A stretch of 64,000 bases of DNA from 2-12-FULL-35-23 sp965196985 (lineage in GTDB: Bacteria > Pseudomonadota > Gammaproteobacteria > UBA12402), in contig CBDALO010000031.1 in the NCBI GenBank assembly GCA_965196985.1, positions 1 through 64,000 on the forward strand, in the 5' to 3' direction. The notes below the pieces were generated by a model. That model saw only the letters and a list, made by a program, of their open reading frames with translations. It searched no databases and was not told the DNA's origin. Positions 42,792 to 52,889 of the stretch are shown in pieces. The translations under genes and the position numbers were made by a program. Positions within the stretch are counted from its first letter, which is position 1. Every line of letters starts with the position of its first letter.

Positions 42792-44456
42792 TCAAGCGGC
42801 CTCTTCATCGACCAAACCTCCTTTATCTTCAATCTGGTAATTCCATGGCAACCATAAGGAGGGATCCTTAAAAACACTTGATTTATTTTCCTGCAAGGCA
42901 ACTAAGTAATCGAGTGGGTTTTCCCCGCACAATTGAGCTGTAACAATAAGAGATAATAAGATGCTACCGATGTTAGCGCCATGCTGAGTTTTATAAAACA
43001 TTGCAGCTTTTCTAATGCGAATAGGAATCTTTAGTATCGCCTCGACAATGTTGTTATCTAGTGGCGCTCCTGGTGTCGTTAAGAATCGCCGAAGCTTTTT
43101 CCAGTGCTTTAACATATACTTCATCGCCTTACCAAGGTGACTATTTGGTTCTACCACTTTGTTAGATAATTGCTTATTGAGCCAACCATGCAGTTTAAGC
43201 ATCAATGGTTTGCTATGCTTTCGATGATAAAGTAAGCGTTGATGTGGGTCCATTTGCTTTGTTTGCTCATCATTTCGATAAACCTCACCCAGGATTTGCA
43301 TAACGTGCAAACAAGGCTCAGGATAATATTCAAGTAAATCACGAAACTTTCTAAAACCATGAGCTAAGCAATTGCAGATGATAGTTTGTAACTCTTTCGG
43401 CATGTTGGCTGCTAACGCATCACACATTTGAATCACCTTCTTTTTTTCAGCCACCCTGTTTGCTAATAGTTGTGATAAGTTTTCGCCGCCGTGATGCTCG
43501 CCTGCATAAAATAGAGCAACCTGGTGAGCACCAATAGTCTTGCTTAAAATGGCTGTTGTATACATCCCTTTTCTTGGTTTATTAAGGTCCGCCTTGTTAT
43601 CAGATAGTATCGAAAGTATCTTTGCGAATGTGTCATCATGCTGAATAATATCACCGTTCGCGCCATACTGTTCTAAAACATCAAACACACGATAGCCGAT
43701 ATCAGCCACCTGCTCACAAAGCTCGAACTGTGTACTTGAGGGTAACGGAAAGCCTAGTAACTCTTGGAACTTTTCTTGACGGTAAAAAGGCACGCCAATG
43801 TAATACTTTTGCAAGCACAGCATTGCTTTAAACTTAGCGTCATACTTTGGTTGCTTCCTAACATCCGTAGGTAACTGGGCAGTGATAATAAGCCCACACA
43901 AGGCGCAGCGAAGCTTTTCCAAATGATACCGTGTTGCCGTGCCTAATGAGTTGCCAGTTATACGAATAACTACACCGGCTTTTTTAACCTTATACAGTTT
44001 CCCACCACATCCTCCAGGACAGGCATCGCCACATGCATGGTCAGCAACATGGCAATAAACATCAGTGGCATTCCGGTAATCGTGATTAACTCGCCTGCCA
44101 TGACCGGATTTCCCTTTCTTATCTGATTGACTATCACCTTTTTTATTGCCTGATGTATTATCGTCAGAGTTATTGCCAACACCCTCAATATTACTTTCAG
44201 ATTCTTGGCCCTTATTCTCCTGATTCTTCTTGGGTGACTGATTACTGTCAGCTCCAAAAATAAGTTCACGTAATTGTTTAATTGTAATTTTCTGCTGTTG
44301 AAGCACCTCGGGCAACCAAAGAGCAAGGTCCAAACAACCACCTGCAAGCTCCTTATCCTCATCACCAAGATTGGACTGATTCAAGCGAGCACGAAATTCT
44401 GCAATTTCATGCTCTGATTTAGTCGCTATATCCGGTATTTCAGTTGCGGTTGGCAT
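42792..44456 (-). CDS. tnpC: IS66-like transposase TnpC
   Basis: About 554 residues from the ATG at 44456; a GTG at 44492 would add twelve. Domains in order: an N-terminal helical part with leucine zipper (VLQQQKITIKQLRELIFGAD), a Gly/Asp/Lys linker, a zinc-ribbon (HACGDACPGGCGGKLYKV, LRCALCGLII), the DDE core (YGANGDIIQHDDTFAKIL, IQMCDALAANMP) and the terminal APLDNNIVEAILKIPIRIRK with the catalytic Glu. It is encoded against tnpA and tnpB, unlike classical IS66. Intact. Confidence 0.85.
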   Translation of the reverse strand: MPTATEIPDIATKSEHEIAEFRARLNQSNLGDEDKELAGGCLDLALWLPEVLQQQKITIKQLRELIFGADSNQSPKKNQENKGQESESNIEGVGNNSDDNTSGNKKGDSQSDKKGKSGHGRRVNHDYRNATDVYCHVADHACGDACPGGCGGKLYKVKKAGVVIRITGNSLGTATRYHLEKLRCALCGLIITAQLPTDVRKQPKYDAKFKAMLCLQKYYIGVPFYRQEKFQELLGFPLPSSTQFELCEQVADIGYRVFDVLEQYGANGDIIQHDDTFAKILSILSDNKADLNKPRKGMYTTAILSKTIGAHQVALFYAGEHHGGENLSQLLANRVAEKKKVIQMCDALAANMPKELQTIICNCLAHGFRKFRDLLEYYPEPCLHVMQILGEVYRNDEQTKQMDPHQRLLYHRKHSKPLMLKLHGWLNKQLSNKVVEPNSHLGKAMKYMLKHWKKLRRFLTTPGAPLDNNIVEAILKIPIRIRKAAMFYKTQHGANIGSILLSLIVTAQLCGENPLDYLVALQENKSSVFKDPSLWLPWNYQIEDKGGLVDEEAA

Positions 44457-45921
44457 AATTATTTCACGTGATGCGTAAGAAACTGTCGTCACAATAAAAT
44501 AATTTTCTTTTCTAAGTCAATAGGTTAATGAAGATAATGGATAATTATCAAGCCCAATAAAGTACTCGGCAACGAAAGTTTACCTTATCCAACTTATTGG
44601 TTCACACATACTTACCGCAAGCTCACGACGTGGTCAATTGCGTTACGGCAGTAAGGGCAGCTTGGCGATTAATCTGGAAACCGGTTTGTGGTTCAATCAC
44701 GAGACAGGGGAGAAGGGGAACCTGCTCGCCTTAATCCGCCTAGAGCAAGGCTTGAGTGATTTTAAAGCGGTACTGCGCTATGCGTCTGACTTTCTGGGGC
44801 ATGGTTCCCTGCCTGACCCTGTTCACCGGCCTCAACCGTCTCACGTGAAAGAAAAAAGCAGCAAAAGTACCACGCAAGATTACGCGCAATTACTTTACCG
44901 CGTATCTAAACCGATCAAAGGCACGTTGGCCGAAGAGTACCTCAACGACCACCGCAAGGTACATAACACTCAACAGGCGGACTTACGCTTTTTACCCTGG
45001 ATTAACAGTCAACCGGCAAAAGGGGAGAGTAAATTCAAAACACCTGCCTTATTAGCGTTTGCTAAGGATGAGCAGGGTGCGATTCATCATGTCCAGGTGA
45101 TTAAGCTCGACCGACAAACCGCACAGAAAGACACTCGCTCAGCGGTAGCCAAACAAACCTATGGCCCCAGTAAAGGGTACGGCATTGTGCTGAATCACGC
45201 CGCCGAGCGCAGCATTACGTATTTAGCTGAAGGCATTGAAATGGGATTAAGTTTGGTTGAGGCGAACAAAAAGGCACATGTGTTAGCCGTGCTAGGGAAA
45301 TCCAACTTTGCCAACATGCATTTAGACCAGCTCGCAGATAAGGTAGTGTTGTGTTTAGATCATGATGGGGTGCAAACCTACACCAATCAGTTAATTGAAA
45401 AAGCAGTAGCATGGTTAGAAGCCGCAGGAAAGACGGTAGCGGTTTTGCTTCCCAACGCGCAAACCATTGCTCATCGAGGCGATTTTAATGATTTGCTGCG
45501 TGAGAAAGGCTTAGCAGAAGTCATCAAACAAATGCAGCAGCCGCTCCAACTTAAAACGCTTCAAGCGATTTTAACGCCGGAGAAAGAGCCAGCTCATTAT
45601 CAACGGATCATACGCACTGAAGAAAAATGGCTTGCCAATCAGGCCAAACGATTAGCAAATGAAAAACGACCGTCTGCACCCAAACCGCCTAGGCTGCCAA
45701 AAGAACCGCCGTTGGCACGGCCTAAGCCGCCTACCTATCAGCCCGAACGAATACCAACCGAAGCCTATCACCGTGAGAACCGTCGGTTAACGGCATTAGC
45801 AAAACGCTTGCAACGTGAAGAGCAAGAACACACACTGGCCTCACCTCAGCAAACAAGTAAAACACGCGGGAGAGAAATCGGTGAGCGCTGATTTAATCAT
45901 TAACAACAATGAGGAGAACAA

Positions 45922-46254
45922 ATGGATATTACGTTAGACATTGGTGGTAACACCTGGAGTGAAGTTGATGTGCTCGCTCAGCACAAAGGGAAACGTACCG
46001 AGCACATGGCACTGGATTTAATTGAGCTGGGTTTAAAAGTCGCAAAGACAGAGAAGGGTGAAGAAGAGCAAGTCATTGATCCGCTGTTGCAAGCCCTGAC
46101 TGAAAATAATCTGATCCTCAAAGAAGTGATTCGATGTGTGTTTGATCAAGACAAAGTGAGTGAGTCTTTGTTTGATGCAGAGACCTTGCTGGTGCTCATT
46201 AACGAAAAAGTGAATGCTTACTTATCCGGCAAGCAAGCAGCCCCAGTCCGTTAG
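45922..46254 (+). CDS. Small acidic backbone protein downstream of traI
   Basis: 110 residues, unrecognised. MDITLDIGGNTWSEVDVLAQ then HKGKRTEHMALDLIELGLKV looks like a beta-strand plus two helices, reminiscent of short RHH/Arc-type DNA-binding proteins that regulate tra genes, but the match is weak. The C-terminal half is an acidic helix. AGGAG upstream gives a good start. It lies 30 bases after the traI stop, probably the same transcript. Confidence 0.6.
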   Translation: MDITLDIGGNTWSEVDVLAQHKGKRTEHMALDLIELGLKVAKTEKGEEEQVIDPLLQALTENNLILKEVIRCVFDQDKVSESLFDAETLLVLINEKVNAYLSGKQAAPVR

Positions 46255-46301
46255 GTGAGGAAAGCCCGTTGCTGCTGCTTCTCTTGTGGTATACTGCGCC
46301 T

Positions 46302-46583
46302 ATGTATAACCTGATGCGCACTCACGATGACAACACCAACCCTTTGCGCTTGCGATGGGAAAACCAAACCAAACACCGCTACTATGAAGTTTGGTTGGCA
46401 CGTGATTTTTTTGATTGGGTGTTAACACGGGTTTGGGGTCGAATTGGCGCGCCGCACGGTCAGGTGGTGCATAAGCCGTGTCAGCACTTTCAGGAAGGGT
46501 TAACCTTGATTCAGTCACTGGCTAAACAGCGTAAAAGGCGAGGGTATGCGTTAGTCTCAACTAACCTCGATGAGCAGCCATGA
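46302..46583 (+). CDS. WGR-domain protein
   Basis: 93 residues, essentially a single WGR domain: TKHRYYEVWLARDFFDWVLT, RVWGRIGAPHGQVVHKPCQ and FQEGLTLIQSLAKQRKRRGY. WGR domains bind nucleic acids and occur in PARPs and in small bacterial plasmid proteins. Its end overlaps the start of the next (interrupted) gene by four bases, so the two were translated together. Confidence 0.85.
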   Translation: MYNLMRTHDDNTNPLRLRWENQTKHRYYEVWLARDFFDWVLTRVWGRIGAPHGQVVHKPCQHFQEGLTLIQSLAKQRKRRGYALVSTNLDEQP

Positions 46584-47800
46584 ATATTTTTTATTTGGAT
46601 GAGCAATTAGAACACTGTGTGCAAGCCCACTTTGATTGCCATGTCGTCAAAATGATTTTAGAGTCCGCGCAAATGCTTTCAACCGTCTGTCATCTACAAG
46701 TCAGGCCGGCTTCGCCGGCAACTTTCTAAGCCTCTAAGAGTTTAGTCTTTACAAAGCCACGAGTATTATTAAGTCTCAAACTAGTCAAACCTGCCCATGG
46801 AATAATAACGAATAAAAATAACACACCTGCTATAGAAATTGCTTCAGGTAGCTGAGCAATAACTCACCTACTATACGCGCTTCTCATTTTACTCTAAGAA
46901 TAATGAAACGCTTTAGTATCAAACAAATCTTGGTAACCAATCAGAACTGGTGGAACTTTCACACCAAGTACAAAGATAAAATCAGAGAAGCTATTGTCAT
47001 TGGCATTGTTAAGCTGCTTAGCTGCAAACATCCTATGCGTGGCCATAAAGAGTATCATTGCAGTAATCCAAACTGTTCACACCTCAAATACATCCGCCAT
47101 ACCTGCAAAGCTAAAAGCTGTTCATCGAGTGGTAAAAAAGCCACAGAAGTATGGATACAACAACAAATGGCAATCTTACCCAACACTGCATGGCAACACA
47201 TCACATTCACCATGCCCTCTACTCTTTGGGACTGCTTTTGGACAAACAGTGAGCTTCTTAATTTACTCCCACCATTAGCAGCAAAGGTGTTACTCAAGCT
47301 TGCTAAAAACAAGAGGGTTAAACCCGGTGTATTTATCGCGCTTCACACCTTTGGCAGAGATCTAAAGCGCTGTAACGTCCCACAATAATTTAGAGAAACC
47401 ATCTCAACCTATTTTGCGTGAGATGGTGTCAAATAGTTAACCTTTTAGCTCATGAATTGCCTGATTAATGACATCATCCGGTATATGGTTTAAATTCATA
47501 TTAGCGGCGATTAGCAACGCATGTCGCATGAGCCTATCAACATAACGAAGCCTACCTTTTGTGGCCATGTGTACTGCACGAATACCTGTTTCAGTGAATA
47601 AGCTGCTGCTCATTCCTGCCTTCTCAAAAGCAGCGTGAATAATGCTCTCAAAATCCCTGCTATCCTCAATTGCATGCCACCTAATAAAGCACTGAATTCT
47701 AGAGTTGATAGGTTCATAGGCTGGTCTCTGCAATGTTGCTAGAAGTGATGGGAGTCCACATAAGATAATCGTCATGACGTCTTTGCTGTCAAAACTGAAA

Positions 47801-49332
47801 GATAGAGCGTTATTTTGTCTGTAAAAACCAACTTCAGTACTTAGAAAAACCTTTAAAATTCTAAATGGCACTCTATTGTACCTGTCTCATCGCATAATAT
47901 CTTAAATTAATTATGCTAATCAATCTAAAAAATTATTTATACCTCAAATTTTTCTCCTCTCAAAATAAATTATTAACTTTTAGGTAATAGCAATTATATC
48001 TCGTTAATAAGAACAAGAATGATCTATCCTAAAACCCTATGAAGCCTTATTATTCACTTCAACTTAAGTATCTAGGTGATCCGCTCCACTGGTCATCAAT
48101 TTCCACTAAAACAGCTGATACGAGCCTTAGGCACGATTCAGTATTAGGGAAAATTCCAACTGTATGCGTCCTTCTTTTTACCTCTCTGTTTACGCGCTCA
48201 GCTATGTTACTGGTTCTTAATCTTTTTTGATGCGGCCTGTCAAAGTTCATCACTACTAAGCCCTCCGGTATATTCACTTCCAACCAAGAAGAAAGCTCTG
48301 GTGCTGTTTGCTGATATTTATCTACCGCCATAGCCAATAGTCTTTCCGACTCATGAATGTTTGAGGCATTAAATATAGCTGTAATCTCCTCAGCTACTGG
48401 TTCCTTCATTGAGCGCTTTGGTATGTGAGCCTGAGCATTTTGCTGCAAATGAAATTGGCAGCGTTGCCAAGGAACACTGGGGAACACAGCTCTTCTAGCG
48501 GCTTTTAGGCCAGTATGAGCGTCGCTAGTAATCAACTCAATACCATGTATACCTCGCTCAACCAACTGCTGAAGAAAATCACGCCAATGTACCTCAGCCT
48601 TTGATAACGCAACAGAAACACCTAGCACTGTTCTCTTGCCGGTTGATTCATCAAAGCCATAGGCTATCAATACCGCACAGTCTTGTACTGTGCCGCTAGT
48701 GCGCACCTTCTCATAACGTGCATCTAGCCAAAGATATTTTATCTTTCCTAACGGCTTATTTCGCCATTTCTTTAAATCTTCATCCAACAATTTAGCGCAA
48801 CGGTTTACCTCTGTGCTTGAAATATCTGTTCCACAGAGTTGCTTTAGCACCTTTTCAACTTTGCGCGTGGAAACCCCATGCACATACATTTCAGCGACAG
48901 CCAGCTTGAGTGCTCTATCAGAGCGTACACCTCGCTCTAAGACTGATGGATAGAAGGCTTCATTGGAGTCTCTAACCTGCGGTATCTGTAGCTCAAGCTG
49001 ACCTTGACCTGTGTTAATTAACCTTGGTTTAAAGCCGTTCGCATATCCGTTTCTATCGCCAGTTCGCTCATAAGGACTGGCATTTAAATGGCGCTCCCTT
49101 TCTATTAACATAGCCTCATTCATCAACCTGGAGACAAGCTTAGGTAAAGCTTCAAACCCCTCCATCGCTAAAACATGTATGGCTTCTTCGATTAAGTTCT
49201 CATTTTTATAGCAGCTCATTGTCATTCCTCTTTTTTGGTTAAGTTTACCTTAAAAGGAATTTCTAATCTGACTGAGTCGCCTGCTTATTTTCAGCAAGTC
49301 AATGGAATTTACAGAAAGGATGGCGCACTAGC
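47801..49332 (-). mobile_element. IS256-family element, copy 2
   Basis: 1532 bases with the same ends as copy 1 and a clean 8-base duplication AACTGAAA (47793-47800, 49333-49340) in the ATPase gene. This fixes the element's limits. Confidence 0.95.
48059..49219 (-). CDS. IS256-family transposase, copy 2
   Basis: 386 residues, intact, same motifs as copy 1 (YLWLDARYEK, ITSDAHTGLKAA, SNIAERVNREVKRR), with N and K in place of S and E at two positions. Confidence 0.92.
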   Translation of the reverse strand: MSCYKNENLIEEAIHVLAMEGFEALPKLVSRLMNEAMLIERERHLNASPYERTGDRNGYANGFKPRLINTGQGQLELQIPQVRDSNEAFYPSVLERGVRSDRALKLAVAEMYVHGVSTRKVEKVLKQLCGTDISSTEVNRCAKLLDEDLKKWRNKPLGKIKYLWLDARYEKVRTSGTVQDCAVLIAYGFDESTGKRTVLGVSVALSKAEVHWRDFLQQLVERGIHGIELITSDAHTGLKAARRAVFPSVPWQRCQFHLQQNAQAHIPKRSMKEPVAEEITAIFNASNIHESERLLAMAVDKYQQTAPELSSWLEVNIPEGLVVMNFDRPHQKRLRTSNIAERVNREVKRRTHTVGIFPNTESCLRLVSAVLVEIDDQWSGSPRYLS

Positions 49333-49457
49333 AACTGAAATTAAGGAAGTCAGGTAATCGTAGAATGAAATCATTACTAAGCTGATGCGCCTCGTCTAGG
49401 ATCCAAATAGGCTGAACGTTTTTATCATGGTAGAGCGCGATCAAGCTCTGCTTCAAG

Positions 49458-50843
49458 GGGTGCTGCCTTTATATAATGTAGAAAATATAGCATAATATAC
49501 ACTTTAACTTGATTACGGATGGTGTTTGGATGTTAGCTAGAATTCTCTCTGATGAAAATAATGAATTAACTATTGAGCTCAAGCTTCCACTAAAAGGATC
49601 CATGCTTGAATGTGAGGATGCAATTCTTGACGGCCTTAATGAGGTTGGAACATTAGCCACTGAAAAAGCTTTAAGTAAGTTTGATGCAGATGGCTCTCCT
49701 ATCCATGTTGGAAAAATAAAGCTAACAGCACGAAGTAGAGATGAAGCAAATTACCAAACGCCTTATGGAGTTGCTCGAGTTAAGCGTTATGTTTATCAAA
49801 CCTCTAAAGGCGGGAAGATCTTTTGTCCTTTAGAAGATAAGGCTAGAATTATCCAAGGATCAACACCGCGATTTGCAAAAATAATCTCACATAAATACTC
49901 AAACTTACCTGCTCCTAGTGTTATTGATGATCTCAAGGTCAATCATAACCGTAAAATCTCACATTCATACTTGCAACGGGCAACTGATTTTGTTGGCGGT
50001 ATTGCACAAGCCAAAGAGGCTGAGTGGGAATATGAAGAGCCAAAGCTTGATGCAGGCATTGAGATGCTAAGTATTAGCTTAGATGGTGCATATGTTCTCA
50101 CCGTTGATGATGGTTATAGAGAGAGCATGGTTGGAACTATTTCCATGTATGATAAGCATGGTGCACGCCTGCACACAACCTACGTTGCAGCATCACCAGA
50201 ATATGGAAAAGATGAATTCTTTAATAGGCTTGAAAAGGAAATAAAGCTGAAAAAGAAATATTACCCTGATGCTAAAACAATTGGCGTTGCTGATGGAGCA
50301 AAAAATAATTGGCCATTTCTAAAAAAACATACTGATACGCAAATTTTAGATTTTTGGCATGCAACTGAATATCTCGGCGAAGCATCAAAGGCAGTATTTA
50401 CCAAAAAATCTGAAAGAGATGAGCGTGATGTTTGGCTCGAAGAGAGATGTCATGACTTAAAGCACAAGAAAGGTGCGGCAGGTAGAATACTTGCTGAGCT
50501 TAAAGAGCATCTAAATAAAAACCTGAATAAATCGCTTAGAGAAAAGCTAGAAGGAACAATTACGTATTTTGAAAATAATATTAAAGAAAAGCGAATGTCG
50601 TATCATAATTTGATTAAGCAGAATGCACCAATTGGCTCTGGCGTCACTGAAGCAGCATGTAAAACAATTGTTAAACAAAGATTAGGGGGATCAGGAATGC
50701 GCTGGAAAGACAAGGGAATGAAAATCGTTTTATGCTTGAGAACACTAGTAAAGACTAAAGGCAGATGGGATCAGTTTTGGGAGAAGGTCAATGATTTTGG
50801 CGTGCCAGCAGCAATATAGCCTACATTATATAGAGGCAGCACC
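49458..50843 (+). mobile_element. ISKra4-family element, copy 3
   Basis: 1386 bases; ends GGGTGCTGCC / GGCAGCACCC are perfectly complementary. Target duplication GCTTCAAG (49450-49457 and 50844-50851). The empty site is in transposon copy 1 at 33011-33024. Confidence 0.95.
49530..50819 (+). CDS. ISKra4-family transposase, copy 3
   Basis: 429 residues from the ATG at 49530, intact, differing from copy 2 at about eight positions (for example GG for GE after TSK, V for I in SKAVFTKK, HLNKNLNK for HVNKKLNK). All family motifs present. Confidence 0.92.
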   Translation: MLARILSDENNELTIELKLPLKGSMLECEDAILDGLNEVGTLATEKALSKFDADGSPIHVGKIKLTARSRDEANYQTPYGVARVKRYVYQTSKGGKIFCPLEDKARIIQGSTPRFAKIISHKYSNLPAPSVIDDLKVNHNRKISHSYLQRATDFVGGIAQAKEAEWEYEEPKLDAGIEMLSISLDGAYVLTVDDGYRESMVGTISMYDKHGARLHTTYVAASPEYGKDEFFNRLEKEIKLKKKYYPDAKTIGVADGAKNNWPFLKKHTDTQILDFWHATEYLGEASKAVFTKKSERDERDVWLEERCHDLKHKKGAAGRILAELKEHLNKNLNKSLREKLEGTITYFENNIKEKRMSYHNLIKQNAPIGSGVTEAACKTIVKQRLGGSGMRWKDKGMKIVLCLRTLVKTKGRWDQFWEKVNDFGVPAAI

Positions 50844-51164
50844 CGCTTCAAGTCTCTCCAAAGTTTAGAGAATCGGTAATAGTTTTCTAAACCTAGATTT
50901 TCGGCAAGCTGAGAGTACACATCAAATGACCGAAAGTGAGTGTCTGATTGATAAATGACTTGATGGGTCAGCGGGTTGAGTTTATTGCTCCAGTATCTTA
51001 GCGCCGTGGTCTTTCCTGTCCCTGAGTCGCCAGTAATCACTGCTAAGCCGCGTGTTTCTAGCAAACCATTAAGTTGCTGTTCTAGTCGCTTTGACTGCGC
51101 CAATTCAATAATGTTTGATTTACCCAATGGATCAAATTTCAAGCCAAAATGTTGAAGATACATC

Positions 51165-52499
51165 TTACTCATCCTCCTCAGTGATATCCAAATCCTCTTT
51201 AACTTGGTTATAAACAATCTCAACTAGCGAGGTTTTTCTTGCTGGTTGTTCCGGCATCTGAGGTCTAGCTCGGGTTCTAGAAAGGTTGTTATGTTTGTCC
51301 AGCTCTCCCACTGCACCAAGGTATTGATATTCCAATGATTCGACGTGACGGGCGGAGTCACTATGCGGATCAACCACTAAATAAACCTCTTGTTGAGCCA
51401 GTTCAAATGGAACTTCAAAGAGTCGATTATTCCAGCTTACCGTGCCATCCTTCCTGACTCGGCGCTTAATGCGATGCAGGAAGTAATCATCTAGCTTATC
51501 GGCCAAACAACCTAACGGCTGAATTTTAGTGAGGTCTTGCTGATAGCGTTGTAACGGGGTCATCTTGTCAGGCAGGGCGCTTTGCGAGGCTTGATGATAA
51601 ACACGCTCAACCCAAGCCCAAAATCGATCATTCAGCGCATTGAAACTATGAATGGAATCCAGGTTGCATTCAGCTAGGAATTGCTCGCGTACTGTTCTAT
51701 GCCAACGCTCTAGTTTGCCTTTGCTTTGCGGTTCATAGGGCCTGCCGTAAATCAATTGAATTTTCAAACGAGCACAAATGGTTTGCAACGTTTTAGCACG
51801 GTAGGCAGGGCCGTTGTCAATGATGAGCTTAACAGGAAGCCCACGTTTGAGTAATGCCTCTTTCAACACATGCTCAATAGTAATGGCACTCTCATCAGTA
51901 CAAAATTTACTGTGACAGACCAACCTTGAGGCATCATCAAAAATACTCACCAAATAGCTTTTAACTCTTCTTTGGCCATCGTAAATCGTTGGACCATGCA
52001 TGACATCGCCATACCAAATATCACAAGCTGTGAGCGCCTCAAATGAGCGGCGCTCAATTTGGTTAGAAGGTGTGACTGTTCTTTTAGACAGGCCGTGTTT
52101 TACTAATAAGCGGTGAACTGTTGCGTGAGATAATTCACCTCGTGCTACCTTCCCTTGAGTTTCTAAGAGTTTAATCACGGTCGGAATTGATCTTGAAGGG
52201 CTTTCCTGTTTAGTGGAAATAATTAACTCTTGTAGCTCTGGATTGATGTGACACTGGCCTTTGTCTCGTCGAGTTTTAGGAACTAATCCATCAATACCCT
52301 GCTTTAACCAGGCGTAATACCAATTCTCAATTGTTTTAGCACTGAGGTGAACACGCTTACTACCTGGAATGTTGTAGGTTTGCTGGGACAACCTTTTAAT
52401 AATGCTCTTGAGCTCACCATGCTCAAAACTATTTCGGCTACATAGCTCACCTAAAACACTTAGGCGAAACAGTGCTGTTGGGTGAATGGGCTTGGTCAT
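51165..52499 (-). CDS. DDE integrase of the three-gene transposon, copy 2
   Basis: 444 residues from the ATG at 52499, with the native C-terminus DLDITEEDE; the stop overlaps the ATPase start. rve motifs as in copy 1 (IWYGDVMHG, LIIDNGPAYRAK, SKGKLERWHRTV). This is the intact reference for copy 1. Without a functional ATPase beside it, transposition would depend on copy 1's ATPase. Confidence 0.9.
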   Translation of the reverse strand: MTKPIHPTALFRLSVLGELCSRNSFEHGELKSIIKRLSQQTYNIPGSKRVHLSAKTIENWYYAWLKQGIDGLVPKTRRDKGQCHINPELQELIISTKQESPSRSIPTVIKLLETQGKVARGELSHATVHRLLVKHGLSKRTVTPSNQIERRSFEALTACDIWYGDVMHGPTIYDGQRRVKSYLVSIFDDASRLVCHSKFCTDESAITIEHVLKEALLKRGLPVKLIIDNGPAYRAKTLQTICARLKIQLIYGRPYEPQSKGKLERWHRTVREQFLAECNLDSIHSFNALNDRFWAWVERVYHQASQSALPDKMTPLQRYQQDLTKIQPLGCLADKLDDYFLHRIKRRVRKDGTVSWNNRLFEVPFELAQQEVYLVVDPHSDSARHVESLEYQYLGAVGELDKHNNLSRTRARPQMPEQPARKTSLVEIVYNQVKEDLDITEEDE

Positions 52500-52889
52500 T
52501 TTGCAATTCCTGTGTGATTTAACTACTTGCAATGAGTTAATCACAACTTGAGTTGAGAATGCTACGCTCAAACTGTGTGGGGTCGTGAGGTTTACAGAAA
52601 ATATCCATCTCAACTTTTTTTCACGTTAATTAATTATGGGATGCTCACTCCTGTGTTGTTAAGAAAAAGCATGATGCTCGATAAATCATGCTCACCAAGG
52701 CAGGCCAACCAAAACGCTTGTGGATCACTATGTCGCCCAAGCTGTAACCACAACGGATGTGCTTTGATATGGAAGGAGTAATCAACGAAGTGGTCAACCA
52801 ACCAGTGAAACCACCTAGCAACGGTGTGTCGACTAACACCTTGCTCCTGACCTGATGAGCTAATACTTTTCCCAGGAGCACGCTCATTA

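Larger units (their letters stand above)
40948..42840 (+). pseudogene. tnpB: IS66-like TnpB split by IS4
   Basis: The 5' part 40948-41247 (100 codons) has LLLSVRPADFRKGIDALVAL, TVFAFTNSRRTSVKLLVYDG and NGFWLCLKRFSQGKLQWWP, all TnpB hallmarks. The 3' part 42724-42840 restores the frame after LLNQ with GNPITSHLGEPWRRLASQPP and 38 codons to TAA, total 138 residues. The last 49 bases overlap the antisense tnpC end. IS4 copy B separates the two halves. Confidence 0.88.
40415..44626. mobile_element. IS66-like element 2, copy 1, with nested IS4
   Basis: Inverted ends of about 24 bases: GTGAGCTTGCGGCAAGCATG at 40415 and, on the other strand from 44626, GTGAGCTTGCGGTAAGTATG. Target duplication GACGTGGT at 40407-40414 and 44627-44634. 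Contains tnpA and tnpB (plus strand) and a convergent tnpC (minus strand). IS4 copy B interrupts tnpB. A second copy starts at 63709 in opposite orientation. Confidence 0.92.
39435..45891 (+). pseudogene. traI: TraI/TrwC-type relaxase-helicase, C-terminal remnant split by an IS
   Basis: Segments 39435-40414 and 44635-45891 join exactly in frame (SGRG|QLRYGSKGS) once the IS66-like element and one GACGTGGT copy are removed, giving about 744 residues. Segment 1 is the end of a RecD-like TraI helicase: TYTSMGVQGLDDRSVIFL (motif V-like) and YVDLSRGVSNVVIYTD (motif VI). Segment 2 is a primase/TOPRIM part: LAEGIEMGLSLVEANKK, VVLCLDHDGVQT and AHRGDFNDLL. The relaxase and Walker A parts are missing, cut by IS91 copy 1. 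Conjugal transfer from this copy cannot work. Confidence 0.82.
47437..51172 (-). pseudogene. AAA ATPase of transposon copy 2, split twice
   Basis: Segments 50844-51172, 49341-49457 and 47437-47800 reconstitute the 266-residue ATPase of copy 1. ISKra4 (49458-50843) and IS256 (47801-49332) interrupt it. Walker A lies in the first segment, Walker B at the edge of the second. The last segment is fused in frame to a GTG-initiated leader supplied by the IS256 end (MPFRILKVFLSTEVGFYRQN). Confidence 0.92.

Noticed and set aside
48039..48230. Small plus-strand frame at the IS256 transposase end (also antisense at 31132)
   Set aside because: Antisense shadow present in both IS256 copies; no family signal.
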